NCBI RefSeq assembly: GCF_002099425.1
Contig: NW_018344059.1
Location: 5,282,001-5,346,000 of the forward strand
DNA length: 64,000 nucleotides
Source of the DNA: Phascolarctos cinereus
Lineage: Eukaryota; Chordata; Mammalia; Diprotodontia; Phascolarctidae
Direction: 5' to 3'
A program made the translations under genes and the position numbers. Every line of letters starts with the position of its first letter. The stretch's first letter is position 1. Positions 12,301-24,230 of the stretch are shown here, piece by piece. Under the pieces are notes generated by a model. That model was not told the DNA's origin. It made no database searches and saw only the letters and a program-made list of their open reading frames with translations.

Positions 12301-13344
12301 CTTTCTGCTTTAGGTATTAGCATTATATTTTTGTCTTAAAAGGAATTCATTGCCTATTTTACCAAATAGTTCATATAGTATTGGAGTTAGTTGGTCTTTA
12401 AATGTTTGGTAGAGTTCACTGGTAAATCCATCTGGCCCTGGGGATTTTCTTTAAGGGAACTCATTTATGGCTTGTTAGTTTTCTTTTTGAAAGTGGGGTT
12501 ATTTAAGAATTCTATTTCCTCTTCTGTTAACCTGGGCAATTTATATTTTTGTAAATATTCATCCATTTCACTTAGATTGTTAGATTTATTGGCGTATAAT
12601 AGGTCAAAATCTCCTAATAATTGCTTTAATTTCTTCTTCATTGGTGGTGAGTTTACCCTTTTCATTTTTGACACCGGTAATTTGGTTTTCTTCTTTCTTT
12701 TTACTTAAATCAAACTAACCAATGATGTATCTATTTTATTAGTTTTTTCATAGCTGCTAGTTTTATTTATTAGTTCAATGGTTTTCTTACTTTTAATTTT
12801 ATTAATCTCTCCTTTGATTTTTCCGGATTTCCAATTTGGTATCTAATTAGGCATTTTTAGTTTGTTCTTTTTCTAGTTTTTTCAGTTGCATACCCAATTA
12901 ATTGATTACCACTTTTTTCTATTTTATTGCTGTAAGTGTTTAGGGATATATATTTGCCCTAAGTAATGCATTCCATAAGTTTTGGGATGTTTTCTTAGTG
13001 TTGTCATTATCTTTAATGTAATTATTTATTGTTTTTACAGTTTGTTCTTTCACTTCATTGTTTAGGATTAGATTATTTAGTTTCCAATTAATTTTTAATC
13101 TGTTTCCACAGCCATTTATTGAATGTAATTTTTATTGCATTGTGATATGAAAAGAGTACATTTAATATTTCTGCTTTTCTGTATTTGGTTGTAAGCATGG
13201 TCAATTTTTGTGTAGATGCCATGTACCACTGAAAAAAAAGATATATTCCTTTCTATTCCCATTCAATTTTCTTCAGAGGTCTATCATATCTAATGTTTCT
13301 AAAATCCTATTCATCTCCTTAACTTCTTTCTCGCTTCTAAGTAA
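9340..13344 (-). mobile_element. L1 retrotransposon, 5'-truncated, antisense (3' UTR and much of ORF2)
   Basis: About 3.5 kb of L1 sequence plus an inserted element. The A-rich 3' end is at 9340-9600. On the minus strand, 9911-10141 reads like the L1 ORF2 C-terminal region (GTLMHCWWNCELIQPFWRMIW ... IPFDPEIPLLSLYPKE, in pieces), 11130-11432 reads MTILPKLIYLFSAIPIKLPKK ... FIWKNKRSR, and 12465-12674 reads [21 protein letters not shown] ahead of the reverse transcriptase. The copy has many stops and frameshifts and cannot be functional. ORF1, the 5' UTR and the start of the endonuclease are absent. It ends at a CORE-SINE at about 13345. Confidence 0.88.
10670..11200. mobile_element. Pogo/Tigger-like DNA transposon inserted in the L1
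   Basis: After a TA dinucleotide the segment starts 'cagtcatccctcatcatttg' and continues 'cacaggacccccatgaatat', the pattern of a Tigger-like terminal inverted repeat. L1 similarity stops before it and resumes near 11205 ('ggattgttttgatgattacc'). The right end 'gattttccacagtccacc' is decayed. It carries no recognisable transposase. Confidence 0.5.
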
Positions 13345-13580
13345 TGTTTTAAGCTTTAAAAGTTATATAGTGCTTTACCCTGTTTTCTCATTTGATCTTC
13401 ACAACAATTATCTGAGGTAAGCACTACAGGTATTGCTATCCCCATTTTCACCACTGAAACAACTGAGACTGAGTGCTTAAGCCATATGCCCATGGACATA
13501 AAACTATCAAGTCACAGAATCTTTATTCAAACCCAGTTTCCTCCTGGCTTCCAGACTAGAACAATTTCAAGTACACCATG
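13345..13580 (-). mobile_element. CORE-SINE (MIR/THER1-type), antisense
   Basis: Landmarks: 'atatagtgctttaccctg', 'tttgatcttcacaacaatta', 'tatccccattttcaccac', 'tcaaacccagtttcctcctg'. Confidence 0.75.
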
Positions 13581-13599
13581 TTGCTTCCCTAACAGGGTG

Positions 13600-14290
13600 G
13601 ATCAGTATCCATATTGTACTCCCTGAGCATGACTAACCCCCAAGGCTTTTCTTGGACTTTTCCCCTTCTTTCTCTGCATTCATTCCCTTGGTGATCACAT
13701 CCTACTCCATAATTGTAATTATCATCTCCAAACAAATAGCTTCCAAATTTATATCTAGCCCTAGACTCTTTCCTGAACTTCAGGCCAACATCTCTAAATA
13801 CTTTCTGGACATCTCCACCTGCATGTCCCCTCAACACCTAAACTCAACATGCCTAAAAATGAATTCAACATCTTCATCACTAAATCTACACCTACGCAGA
13901 ACTCTGCTGAAACTGCCTCTCTCTGTTGAGGTTGTCGTCATCCTTGTACTCACTCAGTTTGTTCCTCAATCATCTTTGACACCTCTTTCTCATTGTCCGT
14001 TCCCACTATCCAACCATTCCTGTGTCCTGTGATTCTAACACCACAATATTTCTCCTATCCATCCCCTTCCAGCCACTTATGCTGCCACTACCTGCTTCAG
14101 GATCTCATCATCTGGTCTCTTCTGATACCTTAACTGCTTTTCCTGCCTCCAGTTTCTCTCCTCTACTATGGATTCTTTGCAAAGCTACCAAATCATTACC
14201 TAAAATATAGGCCTGACCATGTTGTTTCTCTGCTCAAAACCATTCAGTGGCTACCTGTTGCCTTTAGGATGATAGAGAAATTTCTTGACT
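13600..14290 (+). mobile_element. L2-clade LINE, ORF2 3' part, sense
   Basis: Sense reading includes 'gacatctccacctgcatgtc', 'aaactcaacatgcctaaaaa' (the KLNMSKTE-like motif of this LINE), 'cctgaccatgttgtttctct', 'cattcagtggctacctgttg'. It ends where the next CR1 element begins. Confidence 0.75.
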
Positions 14291-15180
14291 TGGCATTTCC
14301 TAAGACCACAGAATTAAAAGCTAAAGGTCCCTTCAGCCAACATCCAGTCCAATCCCTATCTGATCGAGAATCACCTTTACAACATCCCCCCAAAGTGATC
14401 TTCTAGGCAGTACTTACTGCGGCAGGAAATCCATTACCTGCCCAGACAGCCCGTCTTCAGAGAGCTTTAACTGTTAGGAACTGCTTCCTGAAATCAAGCC
14501 TAAATCTGCCTCTCTCCCGCTTTCACCCATTGTTCATGGTTCTGCCCCCTGGGGCCAATCAAAGCGAATCTAATCCTTCTTTTTCTTGACAGCCCTTCAA
14601 ACACTTGAACCTGAAGATGGCTTTGATGTCTCCTCTAACTCTTCCCTTCTCCAAGCCAACTATCCCAATTTCTTCCATCCTTGCCTCATAGGCCACAGAT
14701 TCTAGTTTTCTCACCTCTCACTCTCTTTGGTTGCCCTGTTCTGTACGTGCCACAGCTTGTCTCTATCTTTCCTAAAATGCAGTGCCCCCAACAGCACACA
14801 GTGCTCCAGAAACAAAGTACCTTAGAACCACTCCAGTGCTCCTTCCGGATACTGGTCCCATCTTCAGGTAGCCTAGGACAATGACATCTTTTTTTTTTTT
14901 AACTACTCTGTTGTAGCATGGATTGATACTGAGTAGGCCCTAAAATTTCCCAATCTTTTTCACAAGAAGTATTGGTTAGCTCCATCACCCCTGTCCTATG
15001 AAACTGATTTTGTTGAACTTCAAATATCTCCCCATTAAAATCCATTGTATTTAATTCAGCCCCATCCTTCTATCCTGTTGAGATAATTTTCATTCTGGAG
15101 TCTATAATCATGTTACTATCTCTCTAAGCTTCACGTAATCTGCATTTGGACAAGTATGGCATTCATACCTTCATTGAAAT

Positions 15181-15235
15181 TACTACGTATATATACATAT
15201 ATACACACATATATGTGTATGTGTAGAGAGAGAGA

Positions 15236-15312
<77 letters not shown>

Positions 15313-15315
15313 GGG
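15181..15315. repeat. AT/(GA)n compound microsatellite
   Basis: An alternating TA/CA/TG stretch (15185-15224) passes into a nearly perfect (GA)n run (15225-15308), then a G-run. Confidence 0.97.
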
Positions 15316-15599
15316 GGAAGCACAGGACCAAGGACAAATATCTCTGTGGCACTCTACTAGAGACTTTCCCAGAGTTGACACCAACCCATTGATGATGGGT
15401 ATCATTCACTTGGTTCCAAATTCTCCTCTCTCTGCTATCATTTAGTCCATGTTTTTCCATCTTATCCACAAGTGGAGCATGAGGAAGTTTATAAAATATT
15501 TTGCTGAAATCTAAGCATACTCTACCTACATTTTGTCTATGGTATACTCAGATTTCAGCGAAGCATTAGGCAAACTCTTTTATGCATTTACCTGCCTTC

Positions 15600-15737
15600 T
15601 CCATTTTCTACCACTGTGACTTTGGGCAGATCACATCCCCTCTTTGGGCCTCAGTTTCCTCATATGTAAAATGAGGAAGTTGGCTAGATGATCTCTAAGG
15701 TACCTTCTTGCTCTGATATATATGATCCTGGGATCTT
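15600..15737 (+). mobile_element. MIR-type SINE, sense, inside the CR1
   Basis: Landmarks: 'ctgtgactttgggcagatca', 'gcctcagtttcctcatatgt', 'ctagatgatctctaaggtac'. Confidence 0.8.
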
Positions 15738-15849
15738 CCTTATTTAGCCATTTTGTCAAAAAAGGAAATGAGGTCAGTCTCTCATGACCTGTGCTTTATG
15801 AAACCACACTGACTTTTGGTGACACCTTCTGTAGACCTTCTTTTCCAGG

Positions 15850-16256
15850 CTTATTTCATACTGTTCCTATTCATTCACTCTACATTCCATTAAACAGGGC
15901 TGTTATCTATTCCTCAAATTTGGCATTCCATCTATCCAAGTCATCCTCATGGCCTGGAATGGCTTCCCTCCTTATCTATAGCTTCCAGAATCCTAATTTT
16001 CCTTCAAGGCTGAGCCCAGATGCCAGTTTCTCCATGTAACCTTTTTTGTTCCCCATAGTTGGAAAGTGCTTATTTTTCCTTCTCAGATTTCTATAGCATG
16101 TTGCCTGGGTCTCTTCAGTGCCTAACTCTCATCACTCACTGCATTGTATTATACTTATCTGTGTGCATATGATATAAACTCTCTCCCCATGCCTTTAAAA
16201 GTTAAGCTCCTTGAAGAAATGTCTTGTATATGTCTTACACATAGTAGGTTCTTAAT
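15850..16256 (+). mobile_element. L2-clade LINE 3' end, sense
   Basis: 'catggcctggaatggcttcc', 'caaggctgagcccagatgcc', 'aagctccttgaagaaatgtc', 'cacatagtaggttcttaata'. Confidence 0.75.
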
Positions 16257-16490
16257 AGGCTAGGTGACACAGTGGATAGAGCACAAGACTTGCAGTCAGG
16301 AAGACCTGAATTCAAATCCTGCCTTCAGATATGAACTAACTCTGTGACCCTGGGCAAATCATTTAACCACTAGCTGCCTCCATTTTCTTATCTGTCAATG
16401 GGGATATGATAGCACGTACCTCATAGGGTAGTGCTTTGCAAATCTTAAAGAACTATATAAATACTAGCTATTATTATTGCTGTTATTTAA
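16257..16490 (+). mobile_element. CORE-SINE (THER1-type), sense, full length
   Basis: Head 'ctaggtgacacagtggatag', 'gcagtcaggaagacctgaat', 'gtgaccctgggcaaatcatt', core 'gtacctcatagggtagtg' and tail 'aaatactagctattattatt'. From 16491 to 17020 I recognise nothing. Confidence 0.85.
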
Positions 16491-17019
16491 TTGAATCGGG
16501 TACCCTCTTCCACAGTTCAGATAACAACACTTTTCAACATATATGATTCTTATCTATGTCATCCCACAAATCCTCCACAGAGGAGTAAACCATCATCTTG
16601 GCAGCCTGTCCCTAGATCTAATAACGTTACCAGTGTAGCACTTGGGCTGTCCATCTGTTCTCCTTTACTCTCACTACATGATGGACCCCACTTCTTTTCC
16701 AATCACAAATTTCCTGCACATCCCTTATGACCACGTTTTTGTCCCCAAGTCATTGTTGGTAATTACTGCAGCCTACTTATTATGCCCACCATATGTCTCT
16801 CCATTGCCCTTTGAGTAATTCACAATTTTCATTCTTTGAAGGTTATGTTGTTCCATGATTCCCAGACACACATCCCCAGGAGAATATTTGTGTTTTAAAA
16901 ATGGATTTTTTGTGTCAGGAAATAACTTGGAATTGTTGAAATGCTATGCAATTTTCCAGATGCATTCAAGCTCCCTTCAGTTCTATTCTGGCCCCAATCT
17001 TAGTCTGTTTTCAGTGTCA

Positions 17020-18105
17020 AAAATATCGGCACCGGTGAATTTAACTCCATCAAATGTCCATCCAACTGTACCTCAGAGTCTGGGCATTAAACATTTGTCA
17101 CCCCAAGTTCATAACCTAAGAATTCTTTGGCCCATTACTCTGCCTTCTGCCATCTAGTCAAACCTTGATGATTCTCCCTTCTGGACTTACTTTTACATCC
17201 ATCTTCTTCTCTCCAGTTACGTTGCCTCCATCCTAGTTCAGGCCTTCACCACCACCCTGGCCTAGGCCACTGCCCAATCTGGTCCTCTTGCTTCCAATTT
17301 CTCCCCTCTCCAATCTATCCTTCACTTAACTACTGAAATAAATGTTCCTAAGACACAGGACACAGGATACTTCTCTGCTCAAAAACTTTGAGTGACTCTA
17401 GTGCTTCTAGTGTTAAATACAGTCTCTTCAGCCTGACATTCAAGACCCTAACAATCTGACTACCACCTACTTTTCCAGATTTATTTTCTATTACTCTCCT
17501 CCTCAAGTTACTTTCCAACCAAAACAGATGGCTGTTTCACAACCTTGACAGCCCATCTCCTGCCTCCCTAGATGGCACGCGAGCCATCCTCTATGCCTGG
17601 AATGTACTTCCTCTTCATCTCTTCCTCTCAGGATCCCCTTATCACTTCAAGGCTGATTTCAAGCACTCCCTCCTCTGTGAAGCTTTCCGTGACCTCCCAC
17701 GTTGTTAGGGCTTTTTCTCTCTTCATATTACTATGTATGTATTTACTTATAGACGTGTCATATACCACCAATAGAATGGGGGCTAGGGTTGTTAGTCACG
17801 TCCAACTCTTTGTGACCTCAAGGACCATAGCATGCCAATACTGTCTGTGGGGTTTTTTTGGCAAAAATACTGGAGTGGTCTGCCATTTTCTTCTCCAGTG
17901 GATTAATAAGAATGGAGGTTAAGTGACCTGCTCAGGGTCACATAGTTAATAAGCCGGATTTGAACTCAGGTCTTCCTGACTCCAGGCACAGTGCTCTACC
18001 TACTGAGTCATCTAGCTTGCCTCTTCTTAAAGGTAGGGGTTGTTTTTGTATCCCCATTATTTAGAATATAGTAGGTATTTCATAAATATTTTTTCAATTG
18101 AATTG
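17020..18105 (+). mobile_element. L2-clade LINE, 3' region, sense, split by a SINE
   Basis: Sense L2 text: 'tagttcaggccttcaccacc', 'cctgacattcaagaccctaa', 'catcctctatgcctggaatg', 'caaggctgatttcaagcact'. After the SINE it resumes 'gtaggggttgtttttgtatc' and ends 'gaatatagtaggtatttcat'. Confidence 0.8.
17785..18022 (-). mobile_element. Marsupial tRNA-derived SINE (MAR1-type), antisense, inside the L2
   Basis: 'gttgttagtcacgtccaact', 'actggagtggtctgccattt', 'gtcacatagttaataagcc', 'gactccaggcacagtgctct', 'gagtcatctagcttgcct'. It interrupts the 3' UTR of the surrounding L2. Confidence 0.88.
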
Positions 18106-18277
18106 AATGCAATTTTATCCATTTTGGTTTCTTTTTTTTAATATGGATTGTAAGCCGGATCTCTTTTCAATCAATCTGAATCTCATTGAGGAAACCCTGT
18201 TATTATAGAGTTGGAAATTGAATTATAGTATTGTATTATAGAGATTGAAGCAATTAGCACAAAGTTATCTACAAACA

Positions 18278-18412
18278 AGGAGCAGCTAGTTGGAACCGTG
18301 GATAGAGTGCCAGGCCTAGAGGCAGAAAGACTCATCTTCCTGGGTTCAAATCCAGCCTCAGATAACTTACCAGCCACCATGACAGTTCCAGCCTCAGACA
18401 CTCACTGGCCAC
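18278..18412 (+). mobile_element. tRNA-derived SINE, sense, truncated
   Basis: 'gagcagctagttggaaccgt', 'gatagagtgccaggcctaga', 'ggttcaaatccagcctcaga'. Only the 5' tRNA-like part is present, with a partial internal repeat of the 'cctcaga' segment. Confidence 0.75.
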
Positions 18413-18584
18413 AGTGTAAGACAGTAGTAAAAGAGCTATCACATGGGAGTCTGTGGGCAGCTAAATGACAAATGAATAGTACAGATAATCAATGCTGTAG
18501 AAATTCAGAAAGGGGGGGGAGAGATTGATGTAGGCTGGCTTGTTAGGGCTGGAGGGTCTATCAGAGAAGCCTTTTAAAGCCTAA

Positions 18585-18838
18585 TTGTTGTCGTTCAGTC
18601 GTTTTCAGTCATAACCAACTCTTTATGACCCCATTTGGAGTTTTCTTGGCAAGGATACTGGGAGTAGTTAGTCATTTCCTTCTCTGGCTCATTTTACAGA
18701 TGAAGAAACTGAGGCAAACAGGGTTAAGTGAGTTGCCCAGAGTCACACAGCTAGTAAGTGTTTGAGGACAGATTTGAACTCGGGTCTTCCTGACTCCAGG
18801 CCTGATGCTGTATCCACTGAGCCACCTACCTCCTCCTT
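18585..18838 (-). mobile_element. Marsupial tRNA-derived SINE (MAR1-type), antisense, full length
   Basis: 'attgttgtcgttcagtcgtt', 'ttggcaaggatactgggagt', 'cattttacagatgaagaaac', 'tcacacagctagtaagtgtt', 'tgtatccactgagccaccta'. All parts of the family are present. Confidence 0.92.
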
Positions 18839-19430
18839 AAGCCTTATTTACTTTTGTTAAAAAGTTAAAGCATTTAATGAAATTTAAGTTTAATGAATTC
18901 ATCAGTTACCTAGAATTACTTGACCTTTTAAGTAGTTAACTAATTTAGTTTATTCCATTGGCGTGGGTGGAAATGAATAAAGGATGGGTAAGATTTGGTG
19001 GGTGAGGATGAAGGAGGGGGAGGGCCTTCTAGATTGGGGAGAACAGGATGATGGGCAAAAACCTGGAGGTCATAATGTAGAAGGAAAATCAACTCATCTT
19101 GGGGGGACCATGTGCACCAAAGGCAGTTTGAGGATGTCTCTTTAGAAGTCTGTGTAATGCAATGGTGGGTGGGGGGAAAGGCCTCCTCCACCCCCATCCC
19201 ACCCCTTACCATCATCCCTCCCCATCCTTAAATAGCTCTGTAATTGCCTCTTCTTCACAATAGTTGGAAATTGCTGAGCTGAAATAAAGATTTGAACCAA
19301 TGACCCCAAGCCAAGAGACTCTATGTTCTATTATTCTTTCTGGCTGCTATAATACCCTCTTCTCCCCCACCCAAAAAACCACCTTGTCTCAGGGGGCCAG
19401 GCTTTCTCTTTATGACAGGAGAGCTTGTAG
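18839..19430. other. No recognised feature
   Basis: Mixed AT-rich and purine-rich unique sequence. I see no gene, RNA or classified repeat. Confidence 0.5.
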
Positions 19431-19600
19431 GATGGCAATTTATGATCTTTTTGGTGATGAGTTCTTAAAAATAAAGTAATGATTATAAGATAATTATCTC
19501 ACAATGCACTATTTCAGTAATTAAATTAAGCCATTTTATTTTTAAGATGCTAATGGGAAACAAACCATTAATTTGAATGCATTTTCTCCTGCCTCCCCAC
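19430..19600. promoter_or_regulatory. Candidate conserved noncoding element (AT-rich, unique)
   Basis: An AT-rich block without repeat landmarks, with homeobox-like ATTA/TAAT words ('gcaatttatgatctttttgg', 'agtaattaaattaagccatt', 'aaaccattaatttgaatgca'). This texture is common in deeply conserved enhancers. Conservation is inferred, not observed. Confidence 0.3.
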
Positions 19601-21540
19601 CAACTCCCCAGATTTGGTTTGGATGCTCTACCAAGTCCAGGCACTATAGCGCATGCCAGTATACAGGCAGGGAGGTGGTGAAGACCCAAGAACAGAGGCA
19701 ACCCAAGCCAAGTTCCCGTAACTGGAAAGGAACAAGAGGGCAGAAGAGAAGAAGAGGTCCCGGCCTGTTGGCTCCATTATAGTTCAAAGTCCATGGGACT
19801 AGATTCTTTGGAAGTGAGCACACTGCTGGGTTGGCTCTTGTGGGGTTCAGGAGGGACCAGGAGTTCAGGGGATAGACAGGAGTCAGGTTGAACTCGGGCA
19901 CATTCCCAGAGGCCTCAGAGCCAGCGGGTGGGGCGGGCACCTGGGCAAACAGAATAAGGAAATGGGCAGGAATGAATCAAGGGTGGTTTAAATATGCAGA
20001 AATGCAGTTCATACCTTTGGGCAAAAATAATATGAGTTATATAATGGGGGAGAGGAATGCAACAGGAGGGATTGGGCAGAGTAGGGGGTGGTAGAGGAGG
20101 AGGCAGTGGACATATCTTCTATTGTAGTTGGCTTATCAAGGGGCTATTTTCTTTAAGGTATGACCGGATGAGGGGTTGGTCATTCTCATTTGTGGAGTCC
20201 AGATAGTGAAACTTGGAGAGATAAAGATGTGGGAGAGGCCAGGTTGTCAGCTAACAGAGGACAGAGATCCTGCATTTAGAATGGTTTTGGGGAACGTTAT
20301 CCTTGGAGGCTTTCTTCAAACACTCTGCGTCCTAGAGGGGATGCTGATAATAATGGAAAGGTCAGTAGGATAGCCTTGTAGATATAAAGAGCAAAATCCT
20401 TCTGAGGTCATTTAATCTGTACCCCCTGCCCCTGCCTCCAGTCTCCCTCTCTGTTTATCCCCATTTATCAAGGTACAACTGAAGTTCCCTCATTGATACC
20501 TTTCATAACCTTAGCCTCTTTCTATGTCTCACTGAGTTCAACATATAATAGTTATCACTCTCTAGTAAATGAAGATGTCCCTCACCTAACCAGGGCATAC
20601 GGTTGAGGGGAGGAGCATTCTGCCTTATTTGTGAATGGGGAGGAGAACGTGAAAGTGGAAGATGTCCTCCCACGGCTGGGCTGCTCTAGCTGTTGTCGGG
20701 CCCTTGAAGAGCTAGGGTGAGGTAAGGTAAGGAGAGGGAGAGCTTCAGACTGATTTAAGGGGAAATGAAACTACGCAGAAGAAACTCTTGGCTGGACATC
20801 AGACAGATAGTGAACAATGATGGGTAATTAGACTGAGAGCTGTGGTGAGGATTTAACCATGGATACATTTCAGATTCTGCCTCTTTGGGAGACAAGATGG
20901 GAGTAGAAGGCAGGATCAGAATTTAGTGGGAACTGCTCAGTGCCTGGCACATAGTAGGTGCTTACTGTGTACTCGTTGATTGATTGATTGGAGACCCATG
21001 AAGGGTATGGAGGGTATGGATTGCCTTGGAGAAGGATAGGGATCAGAGTAGGAGTCATGTGTGGGCCAGAGGAAAGCAAGGGAGCGAGAATCTTCTGTGC
21101 TTTGTCTGAGGGGTTAGAGGTCAGCTACAATCTCAGTTGTGAACATAGGGCCATATGGAATAGATAGCTATGAGAGGAGTGAGAAGGTTCCAGGTGCTCT
21201 ACCAATGTCCGTATGTGTGTACGAAGAGCATAGTCATATGTGTGCAAGTGTTTAGACATTGTGTGTGTGTGTGTGTGTGTGTATGTGACCATATCCTGAG
21301 ACTTAAAGACCAAAAATCTTCAGGGAACATTAGAGAGGGTGGTTGTGGTCTGGACTGGGACATCACGGGGCAGGAAAAGCACAGAAGCGAGATGGAGAGA
21401 CAACAACTTTGACATCCTGAACACCAACAAATGTTATTTTCTAGAGGGTCAGGAAGCATCGGTAGATGAACGCCAAAAACGTGATGCAGACTCACGCAAC
21501 CCCAAGACAAATGTGGAGTCATACAATTTTTCATAGACGA
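19600..21540. other. Mostly unique sequence
   Basis: I recognise only an L2-like 3' tail near 20930-20990 ('cagtgcctggcacatagtag') and a TG run at 21259-21283. No gene is supported. Confidence 0.5.
21259..21283. repeat. (TG)n microsatellite
   Basis: About 11 TG units follow 'agacat'. Confidence 0.95.
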
Positions 21541-21680
21541 CTACTAGATCTGGAAGAGTCCTGAGAGATCACGTAGTCCAACTGTCTCATCTTACAGATA
21601 AGAAAACTGAGGCAGAGAAGAGACTTGTCCAAAGTCCCATAGCCTCTGAGCTGAGTCTGGAACCATGGCTTCTGACTCTC
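21540..21680 (-). mobile_element. MIR-type SINE, antisense
   Basis: 'agatcacgtagtccaactgt', 'aaactgaggcagagaagaga', 'cttgtccaaagtcccatagc'. Confidence 0.7.
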
Positions 21681-21883
21681 TTTCTATTGCCCTCATTTCT
21701 GGATGTGCTAGTAAGTTTGGCAACACCGATCCTCCCTCTTCCAACTTTCTCATTCTACCAATTTGGGGTACATCAATGAAACCAGGGTCATGCCCAGAAT
21801 CAGCATCCCTTCTTCTTAGTTTCAGTGGTCATCAGAAGTTTCCCTGGATTCTGAGCTGGGAGATATGGGAAAGGGTTGCAGAA

Positions 21884-21952
21884 GTGTGTGTGTGTGTGCG
21901 TGTGTGTGTGTGTGTGTGTGTTGGAGAGAGAGAGAGAGATGGAGGGAGGGAG

Positions 21953-22005
<53 letters not shown>

Positions 22006-22056
22006 GGAGGGAGGGGGAGAGAGAGACAGAGAGACAGAGAGACAGAGAGACAGAGA

Positions 22057-22103
<47 letters not shown>

Positions 22104-22161
22104 AGAGAGAGAGAGAGAGAAGGAGGGAGAGAGAGAGAGAAGGAGGGAGAGAGAGGGAGAG

Positions 22162-22209
<48 letters not shown>

Positions 22210-22222
22210 AGAGAGGGAGAGA
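21884..22222. repeat. Compound (TG)n-(GA)n microsatellite with GGGA and GACA variants
   Basis: TG units (21885-21920) pass into about 300 bp of GA, with regular 'gacagaga' and 'gagggaggga' interruptions. The whole GA part is purine (apart from a few C and T) on the NRG2 sense strand. Confidence 0.97.
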
Positions 22223-22229
22223 ATATTTA

Positions 22230-24160
22230 GAGGATAGTGACTAGACCAGAATAAGACCTTAAGAACCTTGGGTTCTTCCCTGGCCAGGGTCCTCACCAAA
22301 GCTCCCATGTTTATGTCTCTATGAAACCATCCTATTCTGGGATTTCACATGGAGCAATGTCTTTAAGGTCCAGAGCCCAAAGCCAGGAAAGTAGGGATGT
22401 GGTCCTATGAGATGCCAAGTCCTAGGCAGTTGGGCTGGGTTGGGCTGGGCTGGGCTTTACTCTCCTTACTCTTTTCTCAGGCGAGAATCTTCCTGCCTCC
22501 AAGGCGGGTGGATGCCTTTATTGGGCAAGGCTTCTTGTTTCCCTGGGGCTGAGGCGGTGACCAGGGACCAAGTGCATGCCTCTGTAGGCCTCTCCCAATC
22601 TGTAGGCTGGATTGAATTCTGGCTTGATTCCTCTGGGGCTGGACTCTCCTAGAGGGATCCGCACCCCCTCCCCAAACCTAGACTCTTGGTCCCTTCAGAG
22701 ATGAGAATATAAGACTTGAGATGAACATAGCTGAAAAGATTTACGTTTCAAACTTCAGCTAAGAGCATCCCTCATCAGCTGTGCTGGTCCAAAAAGAACA
22801 GGGGTAAACTGGGTGGCCAGTTAGTGGTGGAGGTGGTCCTAAAAGAAGCACTGGGTCTCTAGGGCTAGTAAAATCCCCCTGCCCAAACCCCACCCACCCA
22901 CAGGCCTGCAAACAAGTCGTTATGTTGTTATATAAATAAATTATGCACTTACCGGGGACTTAATGTGTAAGTGTCAGTTATTATTATTGCCATGTAATTA
23001 TGCAGTTAGTATTGGAGAGAGGAAGGGAGGCCACAGGGTTGAATCACTCCAGTGCAGGCGAGAAGATTCCCCATAGGGGAAGACAATCACCTGTTGTGGG
23101 TTGATTGCTCTGGGGCACCTTCTGTCTGTCCAGGTAGGGCTGTGGTCTGAAGGGCCATAGAGTATCGGTGAAGTGGCTTCTTTTCCTGGAACAGCACAGT
23201 AGTAAACTTTCAGGGTCAGGTTTCCTGGCCAGTCAGGATCTTTGCAGCTCCACACCCCTCATCCCAGGGGCTCCATGACCTGGGCCTTACGTGTGGCTGA
23301 GAAAGCCAAATGCCCCCTGCAGGCCCAAGGAGAGGAGGAAGAAGAGGGCCAGGGGAATTGTACAGAGGCCAGTAATCGTTTCTTCCTTGTTTATAGGGCT
23401 AGGGTCCTTACCTGCCTCTCCCTTTACCATCAGCTCCTAATTCCCTTCTTTTTTCAATGTCTCCAGCCTAGAACTATCTCCGTTCCCACCTCTTTCTGTC
23501 CCTGACCATTCTGGCTTCTCATTTCCTTCTCCTCCCCATCCTGCACATTTTGCTCTGCCCAGGCCTGCCTGTCACCTCGCCTCTCCCCTCATTTCCTTCT
23601 CCCATTCTTGTCCCTTTTTCTCTGCAGCCCCTGGAGCCAGGAGAGGGCTCCCCACTCTCTTCTCTCCAGCCTGACGCCTGCCCTCTTTCTTCCAGGTCCC
23701 TCATGGCCTCTTGCTCCATCTGTTCCTGCTGGGACAGCCTTGCCTTCCTCCCTCTCTAAGGGATAGGGGAGGAATGGCAGCAAGGGGGTGCCTTCCACAG
23801 TGGAATCTTTGCTCTGTGGGTCCAGATGGAAATAAACTGAGCCAGGAGCTAGGTTTCTCCCCATGCGCACAGGAACTAGGGGTGTGGTTTGGGGAAGGCC
23901 TCTGGGAAGGATGGGGGAGGGGCACAGCTCTGCACCCTGGTCTAGTGTGGAGTGTCCACTACGGCTTGGTCCACACGCAGAAGACTTTTTACCCATTTTA
24001 ATGGAAGTCAGATAGAAACTCTCCTTTCCTACAAGATCTCTGTGAGAAAGAGGTACAGGCCCATTTTACAGAGGGAGAGACCAAATCGTGCTCGAGCCTA
24101 TAGTTTATTGAGAAGCTTGAGTTGGGAGCCAGGAATCCTAATTCCCAGTCTGACCTCCTA
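22230..24160. other. Unique GC-richer sequence, no gene recognised
   Basis: A short GGGCT repeat lies at 22431-22455 and an AT-rich block at about 22918-23012. Nothing else is recognised. Confidence 0.45.
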
Positions 24161-24206
24161 CCTATGATTTTATTTATTAGTATAAATTTAAATACTTATA
24201 ATTTAA

Positions 24207-24230
24207 ATAAGTAAATTTAAATTTACTTAT
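24207..24230. repeat. Perfect 24-bp palindrome in an AT block
   Basis: The 12-base arm ataagtaaattt is followed directly by its reverse complement. The flanks (24165-24236) contain further TTTAAA words. Confidence 0.9.

Larger units (their letters stand above)
14293..15840 (-). mobile_element. CR1/L3-clade LINE, antisense, interrupted
   Basis: Antisense CR1 text in order: 'tcaagcctaaatctgcctct', 'cccattgttcatggttctgc', 'gacagcccttcaaacacttg', 'gttgccctgttctgtacgtg', then after a microsatellite 'ctctgtggcactctactaga', 'aatattttgctgaaatctaag' and, past a SINE, 'ttttgtcaaaaaaggaaatg'. The element was split by the GA microsatellite and by a MIR-type SINE. It runs from near the 3' end into the reverse-transcriptase region. 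Confidence 0.75.

Noticed and set aside
21665-22308. Open frames rich in RERERE or SLSLSL
   Set aside because: They come from the (GA)n microsatellite.
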